From: Trichobilharzia szidati
Taxonomy: Eukaryota; Platyhelminthes; Trematoda; Strigeidida; Schistosomatidae
Assembly: GCA_944472155.2 (NCBI GenBank)
Contig: OX235273.1
Coordinates: 7,351,204 to 7,415,203 of the forward strand
Reading direction: 5' to 3'
Length of the DNA: 64,000 bases
Shown here: in pieces, positions 54,417 to 64,000 of the stretch
Layout of the letters: each line of letters starts with the position of its first letter
Position numbering within the stretch: position 1 is the first letter of the stretch
Notes under the pieces: generated by a model
Seen by the model: the letters and a program-made list of their open reading frames with translations, nothing else
Databases searched by the model: none
What the model was told of the DNA's origin: nothing
Made by a program: the position numbers and the translations under genes

Positions 54417-54730
54417 GAATTCATAGGCTGGCCATTGAGAAGTTAGGTCTCAGTGGCTGAATGGTAGACGAGCTTGTCTTTTAACCGGAAGGTCCTTGGT
54501 TCGAACCCTATCGGTGAGTGCGCACTGTCAATGAATCCAAAACTAGTGGGATGAAACAGCACTCCCTGGTGGTTGGTTTTCAATGGTTCTCTAACTTATA
54601 TCAATCCGTGATCAACTCGTAAAATCAAAACTAACCCTTACAAACCAAACTATAAAAAATTAATCTGATGCTCGCTAGTGACTGACTTGCTACAGGACAG
54701 AGTTTTATGGAGTTCCAGTGAGAAATCTCT
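54414..54730 (+). mobile_element. Hammerhead-SINE, plus member with next head
   Basis: TTAGAATTCATAGGCTGGCC, tRNA-like part (CAGTGGCTGAATGG, GGTTCGAACCC), decayed hammerhead (TCAATGAATCC, GGATGAAAC). The tail TTACAAACCAAACTAT leads straight into a second head, TCTGATGCTCGCTAGTGACT, so a head-to-tail junction is present. Confidence 0.75.
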
Positions 54731-55385
54731 TTCTGCTTTTTCCTGTCTCTATATTGATGAGTTTGTTTTTACTCTATTCTTGTTTTTCATTTCGATATGA
54801 TTATTATTTACTATAATTTATGCAAAATAAAAACGTGATCAAATATTTATTTATTTGTCCATTATTTCGAGGAAAACATAACACAGATATTGGACATTTT
54901 TAATCATTATAGTTATTTTCCAGCTTATATGATTCTCATACGTTGAGTAAGGGAAAGAAAGGCAATCGTTACAAAGACACACACACACACAGATGGAGAG
55001 ACAGTAGAGAAGATAAACTCTCCTCCAAATGACCTTGACGTATAGTGTAAATAAACAAGCTTTGTACAGAATCCATTGTTACAAGTGTACATATCGAAGT
55101 ATATTCGTTCATTCAGACTAAAAAAATTCCTGTCCTTATGACAGTCAGGTGATGTGTATTCATGGAAATTATTGATTAGATTTTCAATCTCACATTATTT
55201 TGTTTGTTTGTGAAATAATGGAGACAATTTTTGCTTGAATAAATTTTGGCGGTCTGCTTAAATGATTGGGCTACAAAAAATTCCATCCATGATAAAGATT
55301 AAAGACTTTTGAATTTCTTATCTATTTTGATTATGTAATTATAACCACTAATCACTAACTGCATGAAGTTGCACATTATTATTAT
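54730..55385. other. No gene seen
   Basis: Low-complexity AT-rich sequence with a short CA run near 54978-54992. No frame or repeat family recognised. Confidence 0.5.
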
Positions 55386-56250
55386 TACTCCCTTGGGTTC
55401 CTAGTGGAACATAGGGCTTCAACTGCACGTCTCCACTTGCTTCTGTCTTCTGCTGTACTTTTCACCTGCATCCATGTTAGTCCATACTGTTTCAATTCCT
55501 CTTCACACGATCTCCTCCATGTCACCCTCCTCAGCGAGTGTCCAATCCATCTCCACTTTCTTCTGCATATTTGTTGGACGATTGGTGCTTGTTTTGTTCG
55601 TTCCCATAGTTTCTTGTTGGTGATTCTTTCCGGCCGGCCATCTGATCTTCAGTATAGAGCCAGCGAAGACAGTTGTTGATAAAGGTCTGCAACAGGCTGT
55701 TGGAAATATTCTTTGTGACCCACTGGCCAAGTTTCTGATCTTTATAGAAGAACTGACTGACTTGACGTTTGTATTGAAAATCCGAATTTTGTTGTTGATG
55801 CTCAGTGACGAAGATTTCCAGATTGGTTTCAGGTTGATGATGAATGTGTTTCTCGCCTTCCCGATTCTCGTCTCGATTTGACATCCTCGTCCGTTCCTCC
55901 TGTAGTTGAGACAATGCTCCCTACCTAGATAAGTGAATGAAGTAACCTCTTTCAAATCCCTCCCGTTGATGGTGATTGGCGCTGGATGTTGCTGCTGTTG
56001 TTGTTGTTGTCTTGTCTATGTTCACCTGGAGTCCTGTCTTTGCTGCTTCTTCAACCAGTTTGTCGGTTTTCGCTTGTAAGTCTTCGATTTTGTGTGACAT
56101 CAAACATAAATCATCCACGCGTGAAATCCAGGTCTTCTAGGTTCTTCACATCAGTCCAGGATATCCCTGTTTTCTCGTTTCCCACTGTCTGACGTATAAT
56201 CCAGTCCACCACAATTAGGAATATCATTGGTGATAATAAGCACCCTTGTC
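55385..56250 (-). pseudogene. RTE LINE 3' half, diverged subfamily
   Basis: Minus strand: VNIDKTTTTTAAT block near 56020, TSFTYLGREHCLNYRRNGRG, NLKPIWKSSSLSINNKIRIF, then NKTSTNRPTNMQKKVEMDW and the GAACATAGGGCTTC 3' end (55408). Same order as other RTE copies but clearly different codons, so another subfamily. Confidence 0.78.
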
Positions 56251-56261
56251 TGACTACGGAT

Positions 56262-56460
56262 TGATATCAGTTAAAAGACCATTGAAAACCAGCTATGAGT
56301 ACTGGACAGCCAGTTGTTTCGTCACAGTAGTTTGGGACTCAACGGCAGTACACACTCACCGGCAGGGGTCGAACCCAAGACCTTTCGGTTACAAGGCAAA
56401 CTCGTAGATTATTCATCCTCTGGGACCCGACTCCTCAATGGCCAGCCCATGAATTCTAGC
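56262..56460 (-). mobile_element. Hammerhead-SINE, minus member
   Basis: Hammerhead region with stem I GTACTG/CAGTAC and triplet GTC but core CCGTTGA. tRNA-like part complete (GGGTCGAACCC on +). Ends at CATGAATTCTAGCC and is joined to a plus tail at 56460. Confidence 0.75.
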
Positions 56461-56890
56461 CTCTCTAACTGATATCAGTTCGTGGTAAGACTCGCAAAAA
56501 CAAATCAAATGCTTACAAACCAACCTTTGAAAATTAATCTGGTGTTCGCTAGTGACTTGTTATGGGATGAGGTTTCCAGTGAGGTCCATCCAGTCGCGAG
56601 TGAGGAAGAATTTCCCTCCGATGACATTGGTTGGTGACAATGGTGTTAAAATCACGAATTTGTGGAAGTTGCGATTCATCGTCTAGCCATTGAGGAGTCG
56701 GGTCCCAGTGGCTGAAGGGTATACGAGCCAGCTTGCCTTGTAACCGGATGGTCGTGGGTTCAAACCCTGGAGGGTGGGTGCGCACTGGTGATGAGTCCCA
56801 AACTCGGGGGATGAAACAGCTGGCTGTCCAGTACTCGTTCGTGGTTTTCAATGATTCTCTAACTGAATTAATTAATTTCAAGTTCGAATC
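56460..56890 (+). mobile_element. Hammerhead-SINE, plus member
   Basis: Tail of one unit, then head TCTGGTGTTCGCTAGTGACT, 5' body, tRNA-like part (GTCCCAGTGGCTGAAGGG, GGTTCAAACCC). Hammerhead region 56780-56840 with GTGATGAGTCCC and GATGAAACAGCTGGCTGTCC: core position 3 is G, stem III ACAGC/GCTGT. Confidence 0.78.
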
Positions 56891-56895
56891 CAGAT

Positions 56896-57185
56896 TGATG
56901 TCATCTAGAGAACCACTGGAAACCAGTAGGGAGTACCATACAACTGTTTCATTCTAGTTTTGAGGGACTTCTGATCAGTACGCACCCACTGGAGTTCAGA
57001 CCCGTAATCTTCCAGTTATAAGACGAGCCAGTAGACCATCAAGCTAGTGAAACTAGACCCACTGGCCAATCCATGAATTCTACCAATTCGTGATTTTAGT
57101 GCGACTGGCACCAGCCAGTAGACCTCACTAGTCATGACTTCTCATTAGAACTCCAGTCACTGGGGAGCATCAGATTAATTTTCAG
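56896..57185 (-). mobile_element. Hammerhead-SINE, third copy in cluster
   Basis: Complete in minus orientation from GATTGATGTCATCTAGAGAA to CATCAGATTAATTTTCAG. The ribozyme core is decayed (CTGATCAGAAGTCCC, AGAATGAAAC). The only copy whose tail faces the tail of its left neighbour. Confidence 0.72.
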
Positions 57186-57189
57186 ATTT

Positions 57190-57480
57190 ACTTCATGAGG
57201 ATTATTATTTCACTTCAAGATCCAATACTACAAGGAAATATTTTGTAACCAAAATCTGCTAACAATTTCTGTATCTAACCAAGTAACTCCTTCAGAGAGA
57301 GTCCGGTTCAATTACCTAGGCAAAATAATGTCATTTACCTAATAAGCATGTAATGACTGTGACGTCAATTCAATTACATAAGTTAAACCAGTAGATCGGG
57401 GTCAGCCGGATTATCGGGACATAGAAATTTCATTCGATATTGTGGAGACCGAAAGATCCAACAGAAAAAGATTATTATTA
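57190..57480. other. Nothing recognised; possible PLE trace
   Basis: 57370-57430 (AAACCAGTAGATCGGGGTCA, CGGGACATAGAAATTTCATTCGATA) has a faint PLE nuclease flavour but cannot be translated reliably. Confidence 0.35.
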
Positions 57481-58090
57481 TATAATTGTTTCCATTGGCT
57501 CATGGAGGAACATAGGGCTTCATCCGCACGTCTCCATTGCATTCGGTTCTCCGTCAACATTTTCATCTGGCTCAAAGTCCGCCCACATGCTTTCATCTAC
57601 TCCTGGTATAAACCTCCTCCTACTCCATGTCACCCTCGCACTGACAACCAACTCGCCGCTTCCCATTCGGGTCCCACTGGAGAGATGGCCTGTCGTGTGA
57701 TGTCACTCATTTGATGTTTTGTTTTCTCAGAGTATGGCCAGCCAATCCACCTAACTCCATTTCCTCCTGCTTATTTGTTGCACAATTGGTTCCTGCTGTG
57801 TTGTTTTGCTCCCAGAGATCCTTGCTGCTGAAGCTTTCTGGCCGGCCATCTGATCTTGAGCGAAGTACTGATCAAAGACAGATGTTGATGAAGGTGTGTA
57901 GTTTGTTTGAGGTGCTCTTTATGACGCGGCGCGGCACCAAGTCTCTGATCCGAATAGTAAGTAGCACTGAATTCACATTAGAGTTGAAAATTCGGATGTT
58001 ATTTTTCATGATGAGTGCTGTCGACCTCCACACAGACTTGACAGTAATGAAGGCTCATCTTGCTTTCCTGATCCTCGCTTTATTTATTTG
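57480..58090 (-). pseudogene. RTE LINE 3' fragment
   Basis: 3' end GAACATAGGGCTTC near 57507. Minus-strand pieces of the RRKWRWIG-type C-terminus, RDLWEQ-like and KSVWRSTALIMKNN-like segments in several frames. No RT palm left. Confidence 0.8.
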
Positions 58091-58249
58091 CGAAACTTTC
58101 ATTGCCTTACTAGGCAACATTTTCAAAGCATACCTCAATCTGCTGAAGTGAGCTTTTAGATTTTTCCACGAGTTTATTAGTCGTCTCTCCTGGTAACTTT
58201 TAATGTGATTGGTTGTTTTTGTGTGTTTTCACACCCTCTAGGCTACTTG

Positions 58250-58605
58250 TATTGGAATTGATTGTTTCCTTGACTTGAACTTTGACCCTTTACGTGTGAG
58301 ATTTCCGTCTTATCGATTAGTAAATTTTGTCTGTCTCGATATGTCGATTGATTGATGATTCAATGGAATACTAGGCTTCTAAAAATTCTCTAGTATTCTT
58401 GGTGTTTCGTCTGCTTAACATTTGAACGTCGTCCCAGTCGAACTGATGCCCATGGTTGTCTGTATGTAGTGATACGAGGGAGTGGATATCATGTCTTTTG
58501 ACAGCTAGCTTATGATCATGGTTACGTAGACGAAGGGGACGTCCACTTTGGCCAATGTAGTGTTTTTCGCAGTTGTTACAAAAACGGCCACATCAAAATA
58601 CTATT
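58250..58605 (-). pseudogene. PLE GIY-YIG domain and tail
   Basis: Minus strand: CGRFCNNCEKHYIGQSGRPL, RNHDHKLAVKRHDIHSLVSL, HTDNHGHQFDWDDVQMLSRR, NTKNTREFLEA. A clear HYIG nuclease core, and the best guide to what is missing from the PLE arms at 16.3-18.4 kb. A stop after EFLEA, otherwise well preserved. Confidence 0.85.
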
Positions 58606-58665
58606 ACTATCTCATATATTCACACTTTTGATCTAATTCCTTCTCCAGATATAATTTCTTAAACA

Positions 58666-58668
<3 letters not shown>

Positions 58669-58697
<29 letters not shown>
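58669..58697. repeat. (TA)n microsatellite
   Basis: About 14 TA units. Confidence 0.95.
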
Positions 58698-58701
<4 letters not shown>

Positions 58702-58739
58702 GACAAGCCACTGGACTGAACCATAGCAACCCGTACATA

Positions 58740-58925
58740 CTAGTTCTCTTGCTTCTGTGAAGCTGAGTACTTTGGCTGTAACATGCACTCTCTTGCAAAA
58801 CACGAGCGGGTGTGTGTGACTCTGAAGAGTCCAGAACTAGGACAAGACAGCTGTACAATGACTCTTCATTTTTAAATGATTCTTTTGCTAATGTCACTTC
58901 GGGACGAATTCTACCCTGAGATTTT
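58740..58925 (+). mobile_element. Hammerhead-SINE relic
   Basis: GCGGGTGTGTGTGACT, CTGAAGAGTCC, CTAGGACAAGACAGCTG and a diverged tail. The core CTGAAGA is intact, but GAAA reads AAGA, so inactive. Confidence 0.55.
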
Positions 58926-59059
58926 CTAATATGTTTCAATAGCTTAATGAAGTGTCAGATACCGTCAGTCAGGATCCAAGCTGAAACCCTTAGGTTATGA
59001 GATTAAGGTCGTTGACCTGTGAATTCAATCTGTGGTCAATCTGTTGTGATATTAAATAT

Positions 59060-59730
59060 TATTATTATTGTTTTCTTTAATTCCTGGAGGAACATAGCGC
59101 TTCAGCTATGCGTCTCCATTGCGTCTCTGCTAGAGTCTTCACTTGGCTCCACGTCTGCCCACACGTTTTCATCTCTTCTTCACATGACCTCCTCCAAGTC
59201 ACTCTTGCACTGCCGACCAACTCGCCGCTTCCCTTTCGGGTTCCACTCGAGCAATGGCTTGTCTAGTGATGTCACTTGATGCATTGTTTCCTCAGAGTAT
59301 GGCCAGCTAATCCACCTCCATTTCTTTCTGCATATTTGTCTCACAATCGGTTCCTGCTGTGTTGGTTCGCTCCCAGAGATCCCTGTTGCTGATCTTTTCT
59401 GGCCAGCCATCTGATCTTGAGTGAAGTATTGAGCGAAGACAGGTGTTGATGAAGATCTGTGGTTTGTTTGAGATGCTCTTTATGACGCACCAAGTCTCTG
59501 ATCCGTCTACAGTAGCACTGACTGACTTCACATTGGAGTTGAAAATCCGGATCTTATTTTTGATGCTGAGTGCTGCTGACCTCCACACATACTTGAGAGA
59601 AATGAAAGCTTGTCTTGCTTTCCCGATCATCGCTGCTTTGATATCCTCATCAGTTCCGTCGGCCTGTAGTTGAAACGATGCTTCCCAGGTAGGTAAAAGA
59701 GGTTGTTTCTTTCAGGTTCAACCCAAACCA
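59060..59730 (-). pseudogene. RTE LINE 3' fragment
   Basis: Minus strand 59630-59180: MIGKARQAFISLKYVWRSAA, IKNKIRIFNSNVKSV, RKKWRWISWPYSEE, WNPKGKRRVGRQ. 3' end GGAACATAGCGCTTC and ATT tail at 59055-59067. Confidence 0.85.
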
Positions 59731-59859
59731 AAGTGCCTTCAATGTGCATCCACATCACCTTGACACATGTTGGACGTAACTGGTCACGACTTCTCAATAC
59801 AGAGCTTCACAAAATCTGGAGATTGATATTTAGATGATGGATGGACTTTTGTAAAGATT

Positions 59860-60700
59860 CAGATTAATTTGATTTCATAAATACACATTGTGAAGTGACC
59901 AGTCCATAGTGGCAGTTTATCCTTCACACATCCATTGATCATTTATCGGCTGTAGAAAATGATCTGTAGCTCAGCCACAAAGAAGGCTTTTCTCAGTGAT
60001 CTGGTTAAGCAACGATTCTTCAGAATCTAAGCAGCCTTCATAAAAAAGAAGTTTCCTCAGCACCATCTGAGTTCTTTCACGCTTTTACTTTACCTTCATA
60101 TTTTTTTTGATGAATCTTGGAGGATATCCATTTCTCATTAAGACTTGTCTGAGTCCCTCCAGTTCCTTGAGGATAAGGAGTGGATCAGATTTCTCTTCCT
60201 TCTCAAAGGGACCGAAATATGAAAATTCTTGTATTGACAATTCTTGTATTGACAATTCTTGTATTGGTTTCCTGTAGATTGATCTTTGAAGAGAATCGTT
60301 GGAACTCCTTTTAAAATTCCAAGTTCATCTCTGATTCCCATGTGAACTGGATAGCATGATGGCAGTTGATGAAACCCCTAGTTATCATTTCGATGTTGGC
60401 ATTCTCGTCGGCATCTCTGGTACATATGAAAACTATCGATAGTGAGTCGGAACATACTTTTCTCTAGATCTGCCAATAAGCAGTCTGCAAGTAAAGGACC
60501 CAATAGCGACCCCATTGCCCCTCTATCTCTTTGTCTATAGAGCATATTGTTAAACTTGAACTGGACACTGAAAATCCATTTCAATTGTAGTTTCTTTAAG
60601 GAATGGATCGATAAATTTCTGTCTTTAGTTGTTCGATTTTGCATCACGAACCAACAAGGTGAAAAAAAGGCTAATGTCTGTGGTGTATTCAATTCTCATT
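59860..60700 (-). pseudogene. Penelope-like element RT fragment
   Basis: 60692-60378: LKWIFSVQFKFNNMLYRQRD and RGAMGSLLGPLLADCLLADL (motif B). The catalytic box region is deleted or garbled (MYQRCRRE). 60341-60138: VPLRRKRNLIHSLSSR with a threefold QYKNC duplication just before. Further down, RNGYPPRFIKKNMK marks the linker. The nuclease is missing. Confidence 0.8.
60222..60268. repeat. 15-bp tandem repeat, three units
   Basis: AATTCTTGTATTGAC repeated three times (last imperfect), encoding QYKNC on the minus strand inside PLE RT. In frame, so it expands rather than breaks the frame. Confidence 0.9.
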
Positions 60701-60959
60701 TAGTAGATGAACAAGAAGTTGAATTCCACTCATTTTTAACTGAAAAATTGTTTCACGACAAAAAAACGCACACATACATGCACACAAGATTATTTTAATT
60801 GGTCAATTTATGGCCTAAATCACAAATTCGATCTACATACAGAAAACTCTAGCATATATGTGAGTGCGCAATTATTATTTAGGTTTAAAATGAATATTAC
60901 TCTAATAAATAAAATCAATAATGTTTAATTAATTTAAATTTTCAAGTATTGGTTTTGTA

Positions 60960-61104
60960 GAGATTTTTTTGTTTCGTTTGATTACATGGAGGATTTCATC
61001 TAAATGAGCTGACATCAGTAAAAGAGTCACTGGAAAACCTGGGAGTACTGGACAGCTGTTTCGCCCAAGTGCTTGGGACTCTTCAGCAGTACGCACCATG
61101 TCGT
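60960..61104 (-). mobile_element. Hammerhead-SINE, minus member
   Basis: Tail and hammerhead only, breaking off right after stem I (GCACCATG). Confidence 0.82.
61045..61092 (-). ncRNA. Canonical hammerhead ribozyme in SINE
   Basis: Minus strand: stem I GTACTG/CAGTAC, core CTGAAGA, extended stem II CCCAAG/CTTGGG, CGAAA, short stem III ACAGCTGT, cleavage triplet GTC. Core fully consensus; stem III is minimal. Confidence 0.82.
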
Positions 61105-61370
61105 GAATTGGCAGAAGTTAGAATTCAAGGACAGTTGGATCGGGTCCCAGAGGCTCAATGGTCTATGAGCCAGCTCGCCTTGTAACCAGAAGGTCCTGGA
61201 TTCGAACCCCGGTGGGTGCGTATTAATGAAGAGTCCCAAACTATGAAGAAACAGCTGTCCAGTACTTCCAGCTGGTTTTCAATGGTTCTCTAACTGATAT
61301 CAATCCATGGTCAAACTCACATAAACAAATCTAAACCTTAGAAACCAACTTTATAGGCGTTAAAAGTTTC
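61100..61370 (+). mobile_element. Hammerhead-SINE, plus member
   Basis: TCGTGAATTGGCAGAAGTTA start, tRNA-like part (GTCCCAGAGGCTCAATGG, CCTTGTAACC, GGATTCGAACCCC). Hammerhead region 61219-61265 with altered stem I (GTATTA) and core A at position 3. Tail to AGAAACCAACTTTATAGG. Confidence 0.8.
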
Positions 61371-61664
61371 GTAGGGTTTAACCTGCCATTGAGCGAGGAG
61401 AAAGGCAGTTGAGTGTCCATTCAAGATGTGTGAAGAGGGTGAGCAAATGTACGAAAGAAGGATTAAAAGTAAAAATTTTAAAAAACACACAGGGAATGAT
61501 TAATGAAGAGGTTAAAACCGTGATAGAATAAGAGTCTGAACAAACTTTGTGTGTAGACAGAGTTCGGTATTGTATTGACGTATCTTCAACGCTTCTGCCA
61601 TACACAAATGCCAAACTATAACCAAAAACATTTCGTCTTTACACTAATTACTTACAACTATCTA

Positions 61665-61790
61665 TTGCTGTGCGTCGGTGGCACAGTGGTTAGGACACTC
61701 GCCGACTATGATCATGGTCCAGGGTTCGATCCCCGACCGACGAAACACTCCTTTACCTAGTCAAACCAGTAAAAAAAAAGTCGGTAAAGA
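61665..61790 (+). mobile_element. SINE family B, head
   Basis: tRNA-like GTCGGTGGCACAGTGGTTAG (A box) and AGGGTTCGATCCCC (B box), closed by CGACCGACG. Body truncated after AGTCGGTAAAGAGG. Confidence 0.8.
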
Positions 61791-61799
61791 GGATTAGAT

Positions 61800-62000
61800 A
61801 TTGTAATATCTAGTCGATTCCACACATGTATATAAATGAAGGAAAAAAGTTGTATGAGTAACTTGATATGATTATGAGCAATAGTTTGTGCTCGAAACGT
61901 CATCAGTTAATATTACTGTACAACACTGTGTGATTTATTAAAATAAAATCTTATCCACTATGTAGTTATACTCTAACACAGTGCCCAAGTTTTATACTTA
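61800..62000 (+). repeat. PLE terminal segment with GAAAC hairpin
   Basis: 61861-61910: GAGCA...TGCTC hairpin directly followed by GAAACGTC and ATCAGTT, the latter complementary to the preceding AACTTGAT. Related to 9150-9200, 14320-14370 and 26230-26280. Confidence 0.55.
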
Positions 62001-62189
62001 CATCAAGGGTACAAGGTATTTATTATAACATCCCATTTCTGTCTGTTTCCACCTAACTTTTTTATATTTCATGAATTAGCGATGTAATTCAAAACCCATT
62101 TTGCGCTATTTCTCGTGTGATATGGTTGTTCATTTACCTACCAAAATCGAATCCATTTTGCAACCACCCACATATTTCAAACTCTGATG

Positions 62190-62560
62190 CATGCTAGTGA
62201 CTTGCTACAGGATGGAGTTTCCTGGCGTTCTAGTGAGAAGTCATGTGACTAGTGAGGTCCATCCAGTTGGGAGTGGGGATGGATTTCCCACTGATGACAT
62301 TGGTTGGTGGGGTGGGTGCTAAATGCACCATGAATTGGTAGAAGTTAGAATTCATGGGCTGGCTATTGAATCGGGTCCTAGTGGGCTTGTAACCTGATGG
62401 TCGTGGGTTCAAACCCTGGTGGTGGGTGAGTACTGCCGGTGAGTCCCAAGCTAGTGGCTGTCCAGTACTCCCTCGTGGTTTTCAATGGTTCTTTAACTGA
62501 TATCAATCCGTAGTCAAACTTGTAAAAACAAATTTAATCCTTACAAACCAACCCTTGAAA
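62190..62560 (+). mobile_element. Hammerhead-SINE, full-length plus copy
   Basis: GATGCATGCTAGTGACTTGC head, body, shortened tRNA-like part (anticodon-arm region deleted: GTGGGCTTGTAACC), GGTTCAAACCC. Hammerhead lost most of stem II and GAAAC (CCCAAGCTAGTGGCTGTCC). Confidence 0.75.
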
Positions 62561-62599
62561 AAAAATCAATAATAAGTTTCAAGAGTTAGTTTGTAGGGA

Positions 62600-62922
62600 T
62601 TTGATCTGATTCGTTTCAATTTTGATCGCGAATTGATGTCAGTTAGTGAGCCATTGAAAACTACAAAGGAATACTGCCCAGCTATTTCGTCCTGCTAATT
62701 TGGAGAGACTCTTCAGTAGTACTCACCCACGACTAGACCGCCAGGAGGCGATCCTGGGACCTTCACTTTACAAAGCGAATCTCGTTGACGATTCGGCCAC
62801 TGGCCAACCCGTGAATTCTAACCTCTCTCAATTCACGATTATAGAATGACCGCCAACCAATGTCACTGGCGAGTTTTTGTCCTCACTCCCGAGGGAGTGA
62901 ACCCCACTAATCACAACCTCCG
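62600..62922 (-). mobile_element. Hammerhead-SINE, minus member
   Basis: Hammerhead with canonical core CTGAAGA and GGACGAAA, but the cleavage triplet is GGG. tRNA-like part and 5' body complete up to GAGTGAACCCCACTAATCAC. Confidence 0.76.
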
Positions 62923-63225
62923 TGATCAAAGTTGAAACCAATCAAGTTTCTACAAACTAACACTTAGAAAATAGGCGGATGCTCGTTAATGACTGGTTGT
63001 AGGACGAAGTTTTTTAGAGTTCTTCTAATGAGAGTTCGTGATAGGTGGTGTCTGGCAGGTCTAATGTGGAGCCAAATACTCACCCATGGCATTGGATAGG
63101 GGTGGTGCTAAAAATCATGAATTGACAGAAGTTAGAATTCATGGGCTAGCCAACGGATTCCTGCCAAAGTGGCTGAATGGTCAACCGGAAGGACTTGGGT
63201 TAGATCCCTTCTTATAAATCTGCTG
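62923..63225 (+). mobile_element. SINE tail then truncated plus copy
   Basis: Plus tail (TCCGTGATCAAAGTTGAAAC, TTTCTACAAACTAACACTTAG), then head CGGATGCTCGTTAATGACTG and body to the tRNA-like head (AGTGGCTGAATGGTC, GGGTTAGATCCC). No hammerhead. Confidence 0.7.
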
Positions 63226-63323
63226 TTACCTTACCGAAACCATGCACGATAACATGCTTGAACCTTTTCAGACAGCATATGCGTCCATTGATCAATATAC
63301 CTGGCTCCACTAGAACAAGGGGA

Positions 63324-63325
<2 letters not shown>

Positions 63326-63359
<34 letters not shown>
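63326..63359. repeat. (AT)n microsatellite
   Basis: About 16 AT units. Confidence 0.95.
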
Positions 63360-63363
<4 letters not shown>

Positions 63364-63559
63364 GAAGTAATCAGACAGCAGGTCTTGTGATATTTGGACT
63401 TCTACAAACCAGTGGACAACAACTGAAGAACATCACAACCCTTGGCGTTGCTACGAAGAATATTCGTCTTAAAGTAGGCGAAACTCTTCTTTGAGTAGGA
63501 CAACTTTGAAGTTAAGGTCTATGTATATTATCTTATAAACTGAGCAGTTGTTAATTAGC

Positions 63560-63875
63560 CATGAAATTTATGATCACATTCAACCTACAAGTTCACTAAT
63601 ACCAAGACTGTATGGTCTACCAAAGATAACTTGGAGTCAGTTTCCCATTGCTTTCAATCCTACTAGAAATTGCGAAATGGTGTAATGATATTTTAGAAAC
63701 TGTAGGAAAACAGATGTGCCACCATTCACTTCGTGACACCTCCCAATTCGTCGACTGCATGCCAGATATCAATGTATCGAACGAAAGTATGCTCTCTGTT
63801 GACACCGAATCAATATAAACCAATGTTCCACTTATGGGAACTATCTGTCATATTTGTTAATATAAATTGGACAAT
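63560..63875 (+). pseudogene. PLE RT N-terminal half fragment
   Basis: PTSSLIPRLYGLPKITWSQF, a frameshift, then CHHSLRDTSQFVDCMPDINV, SNESMLSVDTESI, a stop, TNVPLMGTICHIC. Motif A (SVDxxSxxTNVP) keeps its catalytic aspartate. It is the only plus-strand N-terminal PLE piece in the window and ends before motif B. Confidence 0.78.
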
Positions 63876-64000
63876 TTGGTGGCCTGTTTGAATCACGGAA
63901 CTAACTCAATTTCTATCCGGTGTAGTGCTAAATAAACTCTTCTCCATTTCTTCTTATTATTTTAATCGTCTACTTGAGTTTTTACTTCGCCACATAAACT

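Overview
This is a eukaryotic, AT-rich window made almost entirely of retroelement debris. I see no convincing host exon and no free-standing rRNA or tRNA gene. The mix points to a trematode, most likely a schistosome-type blood fluke: Penelope-like elements (PLEs) with GIY-YIG endonuclease tails, RTE-type LINEs ending in short TAA repeats, a CR1/Jockey-like LINE, CACTA and Merlin DNA-transposon remnants, and tRNA-headed SINEs carrying hammerhead ribozymes. The species assignment is inference. There are two runs of N (22135-22634 and 47346-47844).

Layout. 0.1-1.8 kb: broken CACTA transposase (-). 2.8-6.2 kb: two PLEs with hammerhead-type ends. 6.2-7.95 kb: CR1/Jockey-like LINE with a 483-codon open RT frame (-). 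8.3-14.6 kb: PLE fragments, one tRNA-SINE and one RTE copy. About 13.2-22.1 kb and about 25.4-34.9 kb are two direct copies of one 9-kb block (PLE, Merlin remnant, RTE, LINE). They are separated by a gap and an almost full-length PLE (23.0-25.1 kb). Copy 2 carries an extra PLE insertion with a 13-bp target-site duplication. 34.4-39.2 kb: LINE copies facing each other, SINEs and a solo LTR. 39.9-52.6 kb: PLE fragments, a solo LTR, a long SINE inverted repeat, an RTE copy and the second gap. 52.6-64 kb: dense hammerhead-SINE pairs, RTE 3' ends, a nested solo LTR and two more PLE pieces.

How the parts relate. Two ribozyme contexts are visible: (i) compact type-I hammerheads in PLE termini (6053-6099 +, 47276-47319 +, 46583-46626 -), and (ii) hammerheads directly downstream of a tRNA-like head in a SINE family (best copies 36038-36090 - and 61045-61092 -). 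Hammerheads in PLEs and in the schistosome Sm-alpha SINE are established knowledge. Less expected is the repeated architecture. SINEs, PLEs and one LINE occur again and again as head-to-head pairs, minus copy on the left and plus copy on the right, so that both 3' tails face outward. One SINE pair (42143-43132) is flanked by a 17-nt target duplication, which suggests that the composite entered in one event. A second SINE family without a hammerhead shares its 3' end with the local RTE LINE, its probable source of reverse transcriptase. Nearly all protein-coding frames are broken, and several RT catalytic YVDD/FADD boxes are mutated.
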